Positions 10,322 through 22,819 of a DNA stretch of 64,000 bases are shown piece after piece. The notes beneath the pieces were generated by a model that worked only from the letters and a program-made list of their open reading frames with translations, was not told where the DNA came from and did no database searches. Origin of the DNA: Haliotis asinina (lineage: Eukaryota; Mollusca; Gastropoda; Lepetellida; Haliotidae). Made by a program: the position numbers and the translations under genes. Location: assembly GCF_037392515.1 (NCBI RefSeq), contig NC_090280.1, forward strand, positions 59,409,504 to 59,473,503. The letters are read 5' to 3'. Position 1 is the first letter of the stretch; the number at the start of each line of letters is the position of its first letter.

Positions 10322-10500
10322 TGTTTGTTTGTTGTTTAACGCCGAACCTAACAAGAGATGGCTGCGGTCTGTCAATATCAAACCTGGACCAGACAATCAA
10401 CCGAAGATCAACATCATGAGTATTGATCAACGCAACTGGGACAAGATGACGTATGTGGTAACCAAGTTTGCGAGTCTGCCCAGCCGATCCACTTAAGTTG
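10322..10500 (-). repeat. Repeat family B copy
   Basis: TTTGTTGTTTAACGCCG, TGGCTGCGGTCTGTCAAT, ACCTGGACCAGACAATC, ATCATGAGTATTGATCAACGCAACTGGGA. It lacks the 5' end. Confidence 0.8.
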
Positions 10501-10511
10501 CCTATTACATG

Positions 10512-10645
10512 GGTTACTGAATATTCGAGAGTATCACTGGGAGGAACACGAGAAATGGACGTCTAATAATGCATCATCGTAGGGAATAGAACCCGGTTCT
10601 TCGGTGTAACGACCTAACGATTAAACCACTAGACTACCGCACAAG
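10512..10645 (-). repeat. SINE family A copy, truncated
   Basis: ACACGAGAAATGGACG then GGGAATAGAACCCGGTTCTTCGGTG and AACCACTAGACTACCGCAC. The conserved tail is partly lost. Confidence 0.7.
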
Positions 10646-11116
10646 CCGGGGAATACTTGATAAACATCTGACTATTCTGAGAGGAGACAAGGAACTTAAT
10701 TTCTTGAACTCTTTTGCTTGTGTTCACTTAATACCGTATATTATGTTGTTGTTTTTTCACCTTCGTGGTTTGGTTGATACAAGCATACTGGACAGGTTTA
10801 AATATGTATCAAGAGGGGCAAGAATTCTCTTTTCGTTTAGTAACGATTCCTGTTTTGTATTTTACAGCACGACTTCCGGATTTTATCCTAATTATTTCGT
10901 TCATATGTGTTCATTTGATGTGTGATTTTTTATTATGCTTTGTGTCTATATTGTCATACTTTCGACGCTGATAGAACATTTGGTAAATAAAAGTCTTTGA
11001 GAGTCATAATCCGCCCCGATCGAACTTTTATGTTAACCCGCGATTAGAGTTACCTGCTCTTGACTATCACGAAAACTGTGCACAAACTCAGGTCACAACC
11101 CCAGCTCCTTTCAACG

Positions 11117-11249
11117 ATGGGAAAGCGGTACTATTGTGATTACTGCGATAAATCTTTTGCTGATAATGCGACCAATAGGAAGAATCATTTGATGGGTGTA
11201 TATCACCAAAAACAGAAGAAAGCTCATTACGATTCTTTCATAAAAAGAG
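11117..11249 (+). CDS. ZMAT5: ZMAT5 exon 1 (matrin C2H2 finger)
   Basis: ATG to AAAAAGAG|GTAACT. Encodes [14 protein letters not shown] and the two zinc-binding histidines (KNH and VYH). Confidence 0.9.
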
Positions 11250-14200
11250 GTAACTGAATAACTGACCATGAATTGATGAATAAACTGGTAATCTACCTCA
11301 GATCAGAGACCATATAATTATTATATGGTCTCTGCTCAGATATCCAGTCCTTTGAGCCAAGGCCACCAGGCCTATATGCTTCAACCCTACAATATCCCTT
11401 ACTTGCTGAACTATTTTTAAATATCCCAAATGATGACGTTATGTCAAGAAAAGAATACCAGATTTAGAATGGATCCCTAGTAGCTTTATGTCATAAAAAA
11501 TTATTCTATTTCCTTGGATTGTAGATTGCCTCGTGATGTTGCATCTTTGTGAACTATTGACAGTTTTCAATCTGACTTAGTAAGGTTGGAATATAAGTCA
11601 AGTTTGCTTTGAATGTGCCCAGCATTTATGGTGGTATAAACAAAATTTGTTGCGTACAGGGGCCAAAGTATGCATACCTTTTTTAAATTTTAAACTGAAT
11701 GTATTTTCAGTTATAACAAGGATATTCTATTTAACCTTTACACAAATATGTTTTTATTCATTTATTATATTTTCTTTTCTTTCTTTTTTGGGGGGTAGAT
11801 TGAGGGGCTGAGGGGCGATACCTGTCATTGTATATATGTGTATGTATGTGTATGTTGGTTACAGGAAACTTTGCTTGTAGGTGTTGACAACATGGTAAAC
11901 ACCTTAGACCTTTGGTGGCACACCACGTGAACTAACACACTGTTAGACACCTAACTAGAATGCTGTTGAAAATGACATGATTTAAACTCACCTCAACTCA
12001 TTCTTTCATTTGTGTTTCTAGCATCTTTGTTTTTGTTGCAGATCCAGCCAAGATCTTAGCAGAGTCCTCCAAACTGCCTTTGTGCCACAACTTCAGAACT
12101 ACAGGTACAGTGTAATTTTAAAGTAGAGACTTATCCGTGATAACCTCATTTGTCCATTGTCTGCCTCAGTTCCCAGCAATCACCAGTAAACGTGCATTTG
12201 GTATATTTTATCCATATTGCGAAACACTGTCATGACTGCAGAAACAAGGCAAAACATGAAATGATTACTTCTGTACCACAAGTACCAGTCATAGGTAATA
12301 TCAAATGTAAATTCATTCAGACACTGAAAGACATTTACATGTACAGTGTACTTCACTCCAGTTGTCAGGGGTTCAAAGTTTGTTTAAAAAGTCACTTGCC
12401 ACAAGGCAAGTAACTTGTCCTGACTAATTTTCCAGTTGCCCTGAGGTTTTTGATATAGTCATGGTGATGTAGTTATAAAAGAATGTATCAATATGATATT
12501 TGATTAAAATGTTTACTGGACTATTTATCTAGAAGTGATAAAATAGCAAAGAAAGATAACTCTACTTCATTATCATTGCCAAATTTAATAGCTACATTTT
12601 GAGCATATATGAAATGAAATTTAAGTTTATTTGGTGTTTGAAACTGTTAACAGAAATTATCAAGTCGTCCACAGACAAGTAAGACACCATTATTTGATTG
12701 CCCAAAATGAAAACTGACTTGTTCCTGGCGTCGGGCATTGAGATTTTTTAACCCAAGTTGGGGGACCAAGCATGAAGCTGAAGTATTAGAAGTTCCCTCA
12801 GCACAGTGGCCTAAATTGAACTAATGGTGATCTATAAGTTAAACTCAATTGTTTTGTGTTGTTAAATAATGAATTTGTATTTTAAAAAGATCTGAAACTA
12901 GTTTTAAAAATATATACTGTTATAATCTGCTGTTGAATGTCTACAAATACAGTCCTTAGTCAAGTTAGCAAATGTCAGATATTCCTTTCTTAGTAACTTA
13001 CTAGGTATTCTGTTCAAATCTGTACTGACATTTGAATATTTTATTTATTCACACACTCAAATCCCAAGTTGGGGGACCAAGCATGAAGCTGAAGTATTAG
13101 AAGTTCCCTCAGCACAGTGGCCTAAATTGAACTAATGGTGATCTATAAGTTAAACTCAATTGTTTTGTGTTGTTAAATAATGAATTGGTATTTTAAAAAG
13201 ATCTCAAACTAGTTTTAAAAATATATACTGTTATAATCTGCTGTTGAATGCCTGCAAATACAGTCCTTAGTCAAGTTAGCAAATGTCAGATATTCCTTTC
13301 TTAGTAACTTACTAGGTATTCTGTTCAAATCTGTACTGACATGTGAATATTTTATTTATTCACACACTCAAATCATTGCCATATGGGCAAGAACCACAGA
13401 TAGCAGTATGTAACTGGGGTGATGCCTCCATTATTTAGTGTACTGTATCTAATAAATATGTCATTTTCAAGTTTTCTGAGTACCACCTTCATTGCAGTAC
13501 CGCCTTCATACCTGTATTTCAGAAGTGATAACCTTGCATACAATCACACGCAGCTAGTGTAAATCCAGCTGGGGGACCATGCAAGAAGTTGACACGTTAT
13601 TAAGTTACCACAGTCCCCAATATGGTGTGCTAAAATAAATTTCTTAGCAATCTATGGCTCATTTTATCATGTTTATATTGTGTTGTTGAATAATCATTAG
13701 GCATTATAGAGTAATGTCAAGCTAGTTTTGAATGTATCTTTGATAATTTGTTTGTTATACCGTTCTTCAGTGGTAGCTTTTTATATAGTATAAATTCATT
13801 TATCCTGATTGTGTTATTTGTTGCAAAACAAGGGCAAGTTACTGTTGTTAGCCAGTAGTCCTGGTATGGTTATTGTGATAGAATAGAGATATAGTAAAAC
13901 GTGAAAAAAACTTTAAATGTCTTTCATAACTGGTGTTTTTTGTTTAAAGCTTCACTGGATACATACTTTTCTTCTTCCAGGAGAATGTCATTTTGGTGTC
14001 AACTGTCGATGGTCGCATGTAACGGACAAAGTTAGGGAAGAGCTTGAGAATGAGAGTGAGTATCTGTCCCCATGCTTTATCGTATTTAGGGATTCATTCA
14101 TTTGGAAAGTAAGTTCAGTTCTATGAAGGTTTACATTTTCCACATCTAAGGAACTATTACATATAGCCCATGGATGTGGAGCTGAATGACACCCAAGTGT

Positions 14201-14531
14201 ATGTAACAATCTATCTTTCATCCACGAGAGTAACACAGACTTTTGTCTTTCTCCTTCAGTCAGGAGTAAGAGAGAGGCCTCCATTAAGCAGAGACAAGAG
14301 GAGGAGAAGGTGCCCACGCTGGAGGAATGGCTGGACAAACGGGCCAAGAGACTGAAGACCGAGGATGACACGAAGAGTGGAATCCAAGAACCATCAGATG
14401 ATGCTGCGTTGTTCCAGCTTCCGGTGTACTCCATACCTCCAAGTCTTGCCAGCATCCCCAACTTGCCCCCATCACTCCTGCCCCCACCCCCAGACGCCTA
14501 CAAGTATCTACCCCTGGAGGAGTGGGGTTGA
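11117..14531 (+). CDS. ZMAT5: ZMAT5 / U11/U12-20K minor-spliceosome protein, 4 exons
   Basis: Zinc finger matrin-type protein 5, a component of the U11/U12 di-snRNP that recognises U12-type introns in the nucleus. Exons are 11117-11249, 12042-12104, 13981-14055 and 14260-14531. All introns are GT-AG and all three junctions are phase 1, giving 180 residues; vertebrate homologues are about 170. The N-terminus is a matrin-type C2H2 finger ([20 protein letters not shown]...H). Exons 2 and 3 join to form a CCCH finger, C-x8-C-x5-C-x3-H ([20 protein letters not shown]). Exon 4 has the conserved [13 protein letters not shown] helix, a Pro-rich stretch ([17 protein letters not shown]) and a terminal EEWG. 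The start is the ATG opening [10 protein letters not shown]. The gene converges on the myosin gene. No AATAAA was seen before about 16205, so the 3' end is not placed. Confidence 0.92.
11304..11334. repeat. Perfect 14-bp palindrome in ZMAT5 intron 1
   Basis: CAGAGACCATATAA and its reverse complement are separated by TTA, 54 bp downstream of exon 1. Confidence 0.9.
12042..12104 (+). CDS. ZMAT5: ZMAT5 exon 2
   Basis: TTTTTGTTGCAG acceptor and CTACAG|GTACAG donor, 63 nt. Encodes [20 protein letters not shown], including the first Cys of the CCCH finger. Confidence 0.88.
12752..13373 (+). repeat. 311-bp tandem duplication in ZMAT5 intron 2
   Basis: Two adjacent copies (12752-13062 and 13063-13373) begin CCCAAGTTGGGGGACC and end ACACACTCAAAT. 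They differ at only a few positions, so the duplication is recent. Confidence 0.95.
13562..13775 (+). repeat. Third, diverged copy of the 311-bp unit
   Basis: TCCAGCTGGGGGACCATGCAAGAAG, then ATATTGTGTTGTTGAATAAT and AGCTAGTTTTGAA follow the order of the recent pair with many substitutions. Confidence 0.7.
13981..14055 (+). CDS. ZMAT5: ZMAT5 exon 3
   Basis: CTTCTTCCAG acceptor and AATGAGA|GTGAGT donor, 75 nt. Encodes [18 protein letters not shown], completing the CCCH finger. Confidence 0.9.
14260..14531 (+). CDS. ZMAT5: ZMAT5 exon 4 (terminal)
   Basis: Acceptor TTTCTCCTTCAG at 14248-14259. The neighbouring CAG four bases on would shift the frame and is excluded. Encodes [29 protein letters not shown] and the Pro-rich C-terminus ending EEWG-stop. 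Confidence 0.9.
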
Positions 14532-15539
14532 GACAAAGAACTGCACAATACTTGTTCAAGTGACCACAGTGCAAGATCATCATCAGTCTAGATGACGATG
14601 TAGTATTTACAGCACTTGTGGACCAAATCACAGTTTGGGCAATGCCAATATAACTGTGATCACAAACTGATCAGAGCACACCAGACATTACGATATTGCT
14701 CAAAGAAGTTTGGATCTACCAGATTCTTCCATACTGCTGTATACTGTTAATATTCCAATATCTTTTTAGATATTAATGTGACTGTAATTTATCTGTTGTG
14801 CCATAACTGTGTTGAATGGATGTATGGATTCACCAACAGTATGGACAGCTACTCACACTATCACTCATTGGTTTGCCTTGACTGTGAACTGAATTACTAC
14901 TAAGGTTGATGTCAGGCAAGAAACGAAGACACATCATGTAGTGAAAGTTAAGGGATCAGGGTTAACCGTGTGTGACACTTCTGATCACCAGGTTTTGCCC
15001 CGTCAATATGGAGTGGTGCTCATGCTGTCTACCTTGGTTTGGCTGGCCAAGGGCCTGTCTCTCAACGCAATCATAGCACTACGACTGTCATAAGTGTGTG
15101 TTAAAGTGTTAGAGTTATGTTCACCTGAGTGCTATGACTACTTTGTGGAACATGGCCCAGACTCCGAAGGTCATTCTGATATTTATTGATTTGTTAAATA
15201 GTCAGCAAGCCCAACATAAGATCCTGTTAGTCAGTCTCTTCCAACAACATGGGATGATGAAGATCTGTTGTGGATTCTACAACACCATGTGAGTGAGTAG
15301 GCTTGGTTAAACACTATCAGAAAGTTTCAGGTACGGCAATGTGGAAGGAAAACCCAAGTGATGTTGGTCTTGCATATCTACCCAGAAGTATGAAACCTAG
15401 AAGCAGAGAATGTGTTAACAAATCATGAGATTTGTTGGGCTAGCTACTGATATGGACCATATGTTCGGTAGTGGTTTACTGAACATATATCAAATATGTC
15501 TGGTCCCTGTAAGATTGCTGATGGTAAACCATTGACGAT

Positions 15540-15765
15540 CCGGATAGAACTGGTCTTTGTCGTAAGAAGAGGCTACTAAAAAGATCAGGTGGTCAGGCAA
15601 ACTGATGTGGTTGTCACATATCCTATTTGCATAAGATTGATGCTAATGCAGTTGATCACTGGATTGTGTGGTCTAGAAGAACTCTTTACAGACCACCACC
15701 ATGTAACTGGAATGTTGCTGTGTTGAATGAGTGCGGTGTTCAAGAACAAAGAAGCAAACAAAGAT
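15540..15765 (+). repeat. Repeat family B copy
   Basis: GATCCGGATAGAACTGG, GTCGTAAGAAGAGGC, AGGTGGTCAGGCAAACTG, TTGATCACTGGATTGT, GTAACTGGAATGTTGCT. Nearly full length, ending in a run related to AACAAAC. Confidence 0.8.
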
Positions 15766-17929
15766 GAATGCAGCATTCAACAGCAAAATTATAGAAAGGA
15801 ATCAATGAAAACACATCAGTGATTATAAGATTTATTACTTGTCATATAGTCTGGATCCATTTGTCAATTTCCTGTATGTACAGAAATTCTACAATTCAGT
15901 AAATGGACAGAGAACGTATCAACCTCTGCTGTTTCAATCTTGCCATCCTGTTTATGCCAGTGGTGGACCTAGAAGTGGTGCCTTTAAATTTGGTAAAATT
16001 TTGATGTTTGTCGAGGTGGGGATTGATATGAACATGGTGATGAAATCAAAGAATGAAACAAAAATTAACTACAAATGAATCATTTCTTTATGTTGAAACA
16101 CACTCCAATCTGACTTCCTATTCTACTACTACTACTACTAGAAATGGCAATTTGTCTCCATTTTCTAAACAGTAGTGTCAAAATGGGAGATGTCTCAAGA
16201 AACTAATAAATGAATATTCACGCCCAAGGTTTGAACACCAAGGTTTGACTATTTTTCAGCAGAAAAGCCTACTTCAGTTCCACGGCAACAAAATCAGCTT
16301 CACGGTAACGCTTTCAGCTGTAACAACCTAACAACAACAGCATGTCTTTAATCAACAGTAACTACGAGATATGCTGTGCACAGTAAAACATGCCAACAAT
16401 GTACATAACAGATGTAAAATTGTAAACAATTTACAGCTTACTTTTGGCAGAAGAGCAATATAAAACTTGACGAAGTGTTAACATCTTAACAATTTACAAC
16501 ATCTATCTGCATAATACATGTAACAAGGCACCATTTGTTACAATTCCAAATTTTTATTTTTAAGCCATTCTGTACTTGAGTTTGACATTACAATAATGAT
16601 AAAAATTATTCTATACATATTTTCCAGCAGGTGTAACTAAGGCAAACCAAAGCTGCAGAGGACAAGATTACTGTTTCACTATAAAGCTTTGCAGGTGTAT
16701 TTGTTTAGAATAAGCCAATCTCATCAAAATTATATCTTGTACTACAGTATTGTCTGTCTCTGCATTAAGATCTGATAACTCCACTGAACGGCAAGATAAA
16801 AGTTCTTTTTCATGATACCAAATTTGTTGCTAATTTGAACAAACAAAACTTCATGCTAGTTGGTTGATAAGAAAATTAACCTGCCTCATTCCTTGCGTTG
16901 GTTGAATCGCCACACAAAGAGCTATCAAAATTAAGATATAGTGTTAACAAGATTGGTAAAATAGAGTTTGATATAGATTCTTAAATTATTTACAAGACAT
17001 ACCAATGATTTACTGAGTCCAATTAGCACAAGGATAGCAGTCTTCTTACATACATAATCTGTACCAGCTCTTAAATATTGTATTCGTTATATGTGAACAC
17101 TAGTAAAATATTATGACGAGTATTATTCATAATATTTTTCTTCTACATACACAACATTTCAGTTCAACTTACTAGGTTTAAGGGACAAAGATGTAATCTG
17201 ATTTTGCCTGTTGTGACAAGGTTTTCATGTCAATTTGCACCAAGAGAAAGTTAAGTCAAATCAAATGTATAACAGTGGCATTATTCATATAACACCTTTC
17301 AATAATCATATGCAAGATATCCTACAAAAACGTAATAATCAAGATACTTTAGCTGCAAAAAAAAGAAACACTCATTAATTTGCATACCTACGTCGACTGA
17401 ATAAATTGTGACAGCCTAATGTTATTTTGACTCACTTTTAAGTATGTGGTGTTTGTGCCCATTATGCAATACCTTAGTCACATCACTAGGGTAGTAAGGA
17501 TTGTATCACATAGATCCAACCCCAGGTCTCTGCAACCACTGTCTGCATCTTTGCCTGCTTGGCTACTCCTTCAAACCTTCTCACTATTAAGTGCACTCAG
17601 CCATCACACCTGTTACGTTTACATACACAAAAATAACATTTGGGGGGATTCACCTTAATTCCTAGCAATTTTAGACACCTAAAATACACTGTATGATAAT
17701 ACCATCTGAATGAAAGGCGTCAAAATACGAGATTTAAAGTTTGAAATCAAAATCCAAGCAAAGACAGAAAGCCATATATTTTTTTAAAAAATAAAAAATA
17801 GCCACTGAACACATATTTAAAAAAAGTAAATAAGAAGTAGAAAATATTAAAATACATAGTAGTACATCAACAAGGGATGTAAATGGTCTGGAATGTATCT
17901 ACGAAACTGAGACGTGAGTATGATATGGA

Positions 17930-18510
17930 TACAGAAGGACCGAATATGGCTTAACTATAGTTAAGACGCTAATATACTGAGAAGAACCTGCCCACTGGGT
18001 GTGCAGTCATAGCCACTTGTGCTATACCAAGACAAACTGAATGGAGACGTGTAAGTTTATGTAAATATTGTATGGTTGCCGTTTACAACCATATTTTATG
18101 TAAGGATAAAACAGATGAATATTGCTTAACTAGGATGCTTACATTCTGAAGGCATCTACAAAACAACCTTAGCGCTAAGGAGACCGAAACTCCCATACCT
18201 TAACACAGTCTTTGCGCTAAGGTTTTGTACAACAGCATCCAGGTGTGCAGTAGTTACCACTTGTGTTATATCAAGCTAAACACAGTTCGCACAGATATTT
18301 TAACATTACACGGTTGTCATTTAAAGATAAAACACATGAATATGGCTTAACTAGGGCTTAACTTATATACTGAGGATAATCTGCTCATTAGGTGCATATT
18401 TGTAACCAATCATGTTCAAACACAAACTGAATGTCACCTTGTAAATTAACATGGATATGCTAATTTGACATGGTTGCCGTCGACAACCATATTTTATATA
18501 ATAAGATGTA
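17930..18510. repeat. Diverged tandem repeats with a conserved stem-loop
   Basis: Blocks with TATACTGAG, TGCCCACTGGGTG/TGCTCATTAGGTG, GGTTGCCGT..ACAACCATATTTTAT and GATGAATATNGCTTAACTAGG recur two to three times. The stem ATGGTTG/CAACCAT is kept at 18072-18092 and 18469-18490. Confidence 0.6.
18156..18230. repeat. Imperfect inverted repeat
   Basis: CTACAAAACAACCTTAGCGCTAAGG faces CTTTGCGCTAAGGTTTTGTAC across about 29 bp. The core GCGCTAAGG/CCTTAGCGC is itself palindromic. Confidence 0.75.
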
Positions 18511-19483
18511 AATCCTGTTTGTATATTTAGATACAAGCTATAGCTAAAGAATGAAAACATTTGTTGGGTGCACATTCTGACTGGTTTGTTCATGGTTCTA
18601 TACAGAACAATATCAGTAACGGGAGAGCACTCTAACAGAAATGGACACATGGTGATGAATCCAGGTTTCCATGGATACTATATTTATGTTGCAGCAAGAC
18701 ATTAGGCTAATACTGTATATATGTACCTTATAATATGATTTTAGGACCGTTGGCAATTATAAAACCAACAAGTTGTCCATGTTTTTGGTCCTTGAGGTAT
18801 TAAAAAAATAGATAATTTAAGCATGTTGTTTCCTCTCTTGTCAAATATGAGTTTAGTTGACCATAATGTAAAACCTAAAATTGTACATGTAGCACAAAAC
18901 ATCTGTGGAAATACATGACCCTATGTTTACAAGATAGTCACACTATATTGTATCTCTTGGGCACTAACTACAGTACCAAGCATGAAAATACTTCAATGAT
19001 ACAGTACATTCGTTTGATCATATTTTAAATGTTTTCGTATTTCATTGCAAAAGATAAAATGACACTTATGCTGACCAACCTGCATGTTTGGGACACAATT
19101 CTTTTTCTGTTAAACTTGGTTTGGCATATATGGTAAACAGTAAACATAATTAGTTTGTTTACCAATAGAATGGTCTAAAATTCCATGGAGACAGTTGAAA
19201 AACACAAAAAATAATTCCCAGAAGTAAATTTATTCTATTTGACTTTACTTAAAACCTCAAACTTCAAACAATATGGAAGCATTAATGCAAAACGACACTA
19301 AATGGTTTCTTTGGTTTTGCAAAATAAAGACTTTATGCATATTAATCATTTCTTACAGTGGTCATAAAAAGTCTTGCTGTTAATTTATTTTCTCCAGATA
19401 TTAATATTCAGAAAAAGTTGTCTTCCTTTTCCTAACTTCAGTATTTTTGTCAGTCTTGTTAACAAACAAATATACGGTTTAAA

Positions 19484-19566
19484 TGAGTGAGTGAGTTTAG
19501 TTTTAAGTTATGGGCTTCACAAAGTCACAAGCAAACGCTTCAACCACTAGGCTACCCCACCTGCCC
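19484..19566 (-). repeat. SINE family A, internally deleted
   Basis: GAGTGAGTGAGTTTAGTTTTA joins directly to GGGCTTCACAAAG and CTTCAACCACTAGGCTACCCCACC. Confidence 0.75.
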
Positions 19567-21519
19567 ATGAGATTTAAGTCCAACCTGTCCTCTGACTTAC
19601 ATTCAGATATTTGTTTATACCGAAGAGAAGTGAGCAAGTACATAAATAGAACACAATTTGAGGAACTGGTTACAGTGCTTTAACATAAATAGTAGTCATC
19701 AAGTATAACATGAATGATAATACTGAAAGATGGACTAAATCACAGATGTGTATACATGATAACAAGTCACTAAAATTGCTGAAAAGCCCATTAGATTGAG
19801 AGTAATTCTATAAAGACCGTTACATATGCTACTCTCATAACTAAATATATAACACACACAATGTTATTTTTCAAACTGATAGGTATATTTCAATTCAAAT
19901 TTGTTTTCCACAAAACATTTGAGCTAAACAAAATAAATCATTGTGTCGAAATAATAGGTTTGAGCTTAAGTAAACAATTTCTATTTGAGAGAAATCATGA
20001 GTATCCAGTTGGTTACTCATCACATTAATTTTATTTAGTTATGATGGTTATAATGCTAGTACTAGTTAGTTATAAGTGAAGTTATTAACTAAGTGCTGTT
20101 CTATATAAAGTTGGCACAAGAAATTCACTTATCAATATATGTTTGTTAGTTATATAATCATATCATACTCTCTGATCTGACAAAATATGTGATGCCCATT
20201 TGATGAATAAATCATAAAAATAAACATAAGTTAATTTGTCAATTTTAATATAAATCAATTAGATACATCAACAGATATGAATACAGGTCTTACACATTTG
20301 CTGACTTTAGATTAATTCTGTAACCAAATATTTCTTGAGTATCATTAGCAATGTTCCAAGCACACCTGTCTGTCCAAAACGAGCCTAAGCCAAGACGTTC
20401 AAACATATCATCAGATCACTAGAAAAACATCCATGCGAGATGACCAATGCTAATAAATAACACATTGGGACTTGAATTGGCGCCAGTGATGTGTTAAGAA
20501 ACTGACATACTAGACAACCCATCAGACATTTACGGCTAAAGAAGAAAAAATAAGTCTCCTGTACTGAGAGAAAAAGGGTGGCATATTGTTGCAGGTGTGG
20601 GTGGTGGGTATGACTATATTGTCTGAAGATAATTTAATTCAAGGGCACAGTAATAAGGAAATGGATACACTAGGCGATGATACACTAGGCCCTCTTGATG
20701 CGAGCATGTTGTGAATCAATTCAGATCCTGACATATCTATATCTAAAAACATTGAGTACTGGAATCCATTCAGATAAAACTTTGAAAGATATTCCTTTAC
20801 CAACCTAAAGAGGTATCTTGTCCTAGGACACTCATTCCAGTCTTCCTGACACTGAACACTGGTCATCCTATGTTTTGAAGTGGAACAATTTTTATGGATA
20901 GACAACTTCTTTATTGCAACAAATGCCATGTCTATCAATAGAAAGTGTTCGTCTTCATCATACCAGCTTCTAAATGCCACTTAAAAAAGAAATCCTTTGA
21001 TTTTATTAAATTGGGCAAATCCTTCCCGTCACTTAATTCAGCCACCCTGTATTTGACTTAGACAAAGTATCCCTTTGCATTACTGAATACATGTGTCTCT
21101 GCTTTGAAATACATGTAAAGAAGCAGGCTTGTTTCTCTTTCCGAAATGCATCTCTTGAGTACATGCAGCCCACATCTTTGTTTGGAAGCTGTGTTCAGTG
21201 CAGTGTGAACCTGATCTGTTCATCTGTTCAACTGGAGGACTTCAGTCTTTGAACCACAAACAGTGTCACCTCCTACTTCCTGGAACTGGATTGCTGTCTG
21301 CACCTAAGACAGACCCTCCATCCTTGAGCACAACCATATCCATCTGCATTATATATATTTTATGTGGTTGCACTCTGAAATATAACTTCATAGCACTTTA
21401 ACTTTAGACCACTATGTAAGCTGTGTAATATCTACATCTCTCATCATATATGCTTGTAATTGGATGTACTATTATCTACAACAGTGTCTGTTTGCCTTAC
21501 TGCAGTTGACCCAGTATCT

Positions 21520-21870
21520 ACTTCTAGTGCAGTGAAATCCTTCAATTGTACTGTATTGAAATCCTTCTCTTGTACTGTAATGAAATCCTTCGATCACACT
21601 GTAGCTGCAATTTCAGTATCCACTATGAATCACATCTAGTGCTGTGAAATCATTCCATTGTACTGTAGTGAAATACTTCATTTGTACTTCAGAGAAATCT
21701 TTTGATTACACTGCAGCTGAAACCTCATTATCCACTGTGAATCACTTCTAGTGCTGTGAAATCCTTCATTGGAAAAGTAGTGAAATCCTTCAATTGTACT
21801 AAGTGAAAAGTTCAGAATCCACAGTGCTTCTCTTATGACTGTAAAATCCTTCCATTTTTCACTACAAGTA
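21520..21870. repeat. Imperfect tandem array with about 113-bp superunit
   Basis: TGAAATCCTTCANTTGTACTGTA-like subunits recur. The larger block starting CTAGTGC(A/T)GTGAAATC recurs at about 21525, 21637 and 21749. It lies where the myosin 3'UTR is expected. Confidence 0.75.
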
Positions 21871-22300
21871 AATCCTTCAGTTCTACACAACACTGTTTGC
21901 AAACATTCTGTACATCATTATGACTTCTCTGCATCTTTCCGAATGACCATCTTTCTCCCTTTCATTTACCACAATCCAATCCTTCAATTCCAGCATTTGC
22001 CACCATGTATTCACTGGAGATAATTCCTCAGAAATCTGTCCAAGGTTGTCACAAAGAAAGAAGGTTTCCCTGCAAGTCCACTTCATGTCCAAGTGTAAAT
22101 GGAAAACAGTAACAGGGTGTTGAAGTAACTAAATCGACGATGAGATATGACATCGAAATGTACAACACAATGCTGATACGTATAGCGGACGGCCGATGTG
22201 GATAGATCAGCGAGATATGACGACACACACACAATCTGTTGCACTTGGCCCAATGGTAACCTGAAGAGCTGTACCAGGCTCGCACGCCTCACATCTACTG

Positions 22301-22311
22301 CTATGCTTCAC
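22301..22311 (-). CDS. Candidate last coding exon of myosin XVIII
   Basis: GTTGTCCATTTCAG|GTGAAGCATAG. Joined in phase 1 to the exon ending at 25148 it gives Ser-Glu-Ala-stop, so the protein would end FNDIDCSEA. The acceptor is good, but an 11-nt coding part cannot be confirmed by eye. A readthrough into the intron (stop after about 20 more codons) or another exon is possible. Confidence 0.3.
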
Positions 22312-22371
22312 CTGAAATGGACAACAAAACTGTCACTTTCATTTCATCTTACATCATGTTCATATCATGAG

Positions 22372-22475
22372 TGAGTGAGCGGAGTTGTATGCCGCACTCA
22401 GCAATATTTACCATATATATGGCAGCAGTCTGTAAATAATCAACCAGACCAGACAATGCAGGGATTAACTGTTGT
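22372..22475 (-). repeat. Repeat family B, 3' part
   Basis: GCCGCACTCAGCAATATTTACC, TATGGCAGCAGTCTGTAAATAATC, CCAGACCAGACAATGCAG. The complementary 5' part of a B copy lies at 22820-22970, beyond a family A copy. Confidence 0.75.
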
Positions 22476-22639
22476 ATTCTGAGAATCGAACCATATGCAA
22501 TATATTAATGTGTCTAAAATGGAGTCTCTTTACTTAAATTTGGAATTCATTATCAATGCAAGATGTGCTTAATGGAATACATTTTAAGCCAGGCAACATA
22601 ATAGTCAACAACTATACATTTTATATGATCGTAATAAAG

Positions 22640-22796
22640 AGAGTGAGTAAAAATTATGCAGCTTTTAGCAATATTCCAGCAATATCACTGTGAGGGACAC
22701 CAGACACAGGTTTCACAAACTGTACCACTGTGGGGAATCAAACTCATGTTTTTGGTGTTACAAGCAAACACCTTATCCACTAGGCCACCCCTCTAG
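22640..22796 (-). repeat. SINE family A copy
   Basis: GCAGCTTTTAGCAATATTCCAGCAATATCAC, GGGACACCAGACACAGG, GGGGAATCAAACTC, CCACTAGGCCACCCCTC. It lies between two halves of a family B copy. Confidence 0.85.
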
Positions 22797-22819
22797 ATAC
22801 AGATTTTGGCTGGTTGACT

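Larger units (their letters stand above)
6761..11116. other. Repeat-rich intergenic region before ZMAT5
   Basis: Holds at least four family A and six family B copies or pieces, an (AATC)n tract and a T-rich stretch. No exon with recognisable protein was found. Confidence 0.5.
14532..22300. other. Convergent intergenic / 3'UTR region
   Basis: Strongly AT-rich, without recognisable exons. It must hold the ZMAT5 3'UTR (plus strand) and probably the myosin XVIII 3'UTR (minus strand). A minus-strand AATAAA lies at 21007-21002. One family B copy, one family A fragment and two diverged tandem arrays are present. Confidence 0.5.

Noticed and set aside
13988-14631. Minus-strand frames opposite ZMAT5 exons 3 and 4
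   Set aside because: Shadows of the real plus-strand exons, whose splice phases and zinc-finger residues are decisive.
20639-20980. 113-codon minus frame near the putative myosin 3' end
   Set aside because: It lies just past a minus-strand AATAAA and shows no domain or repeatable splice sites; more likely untranslated.
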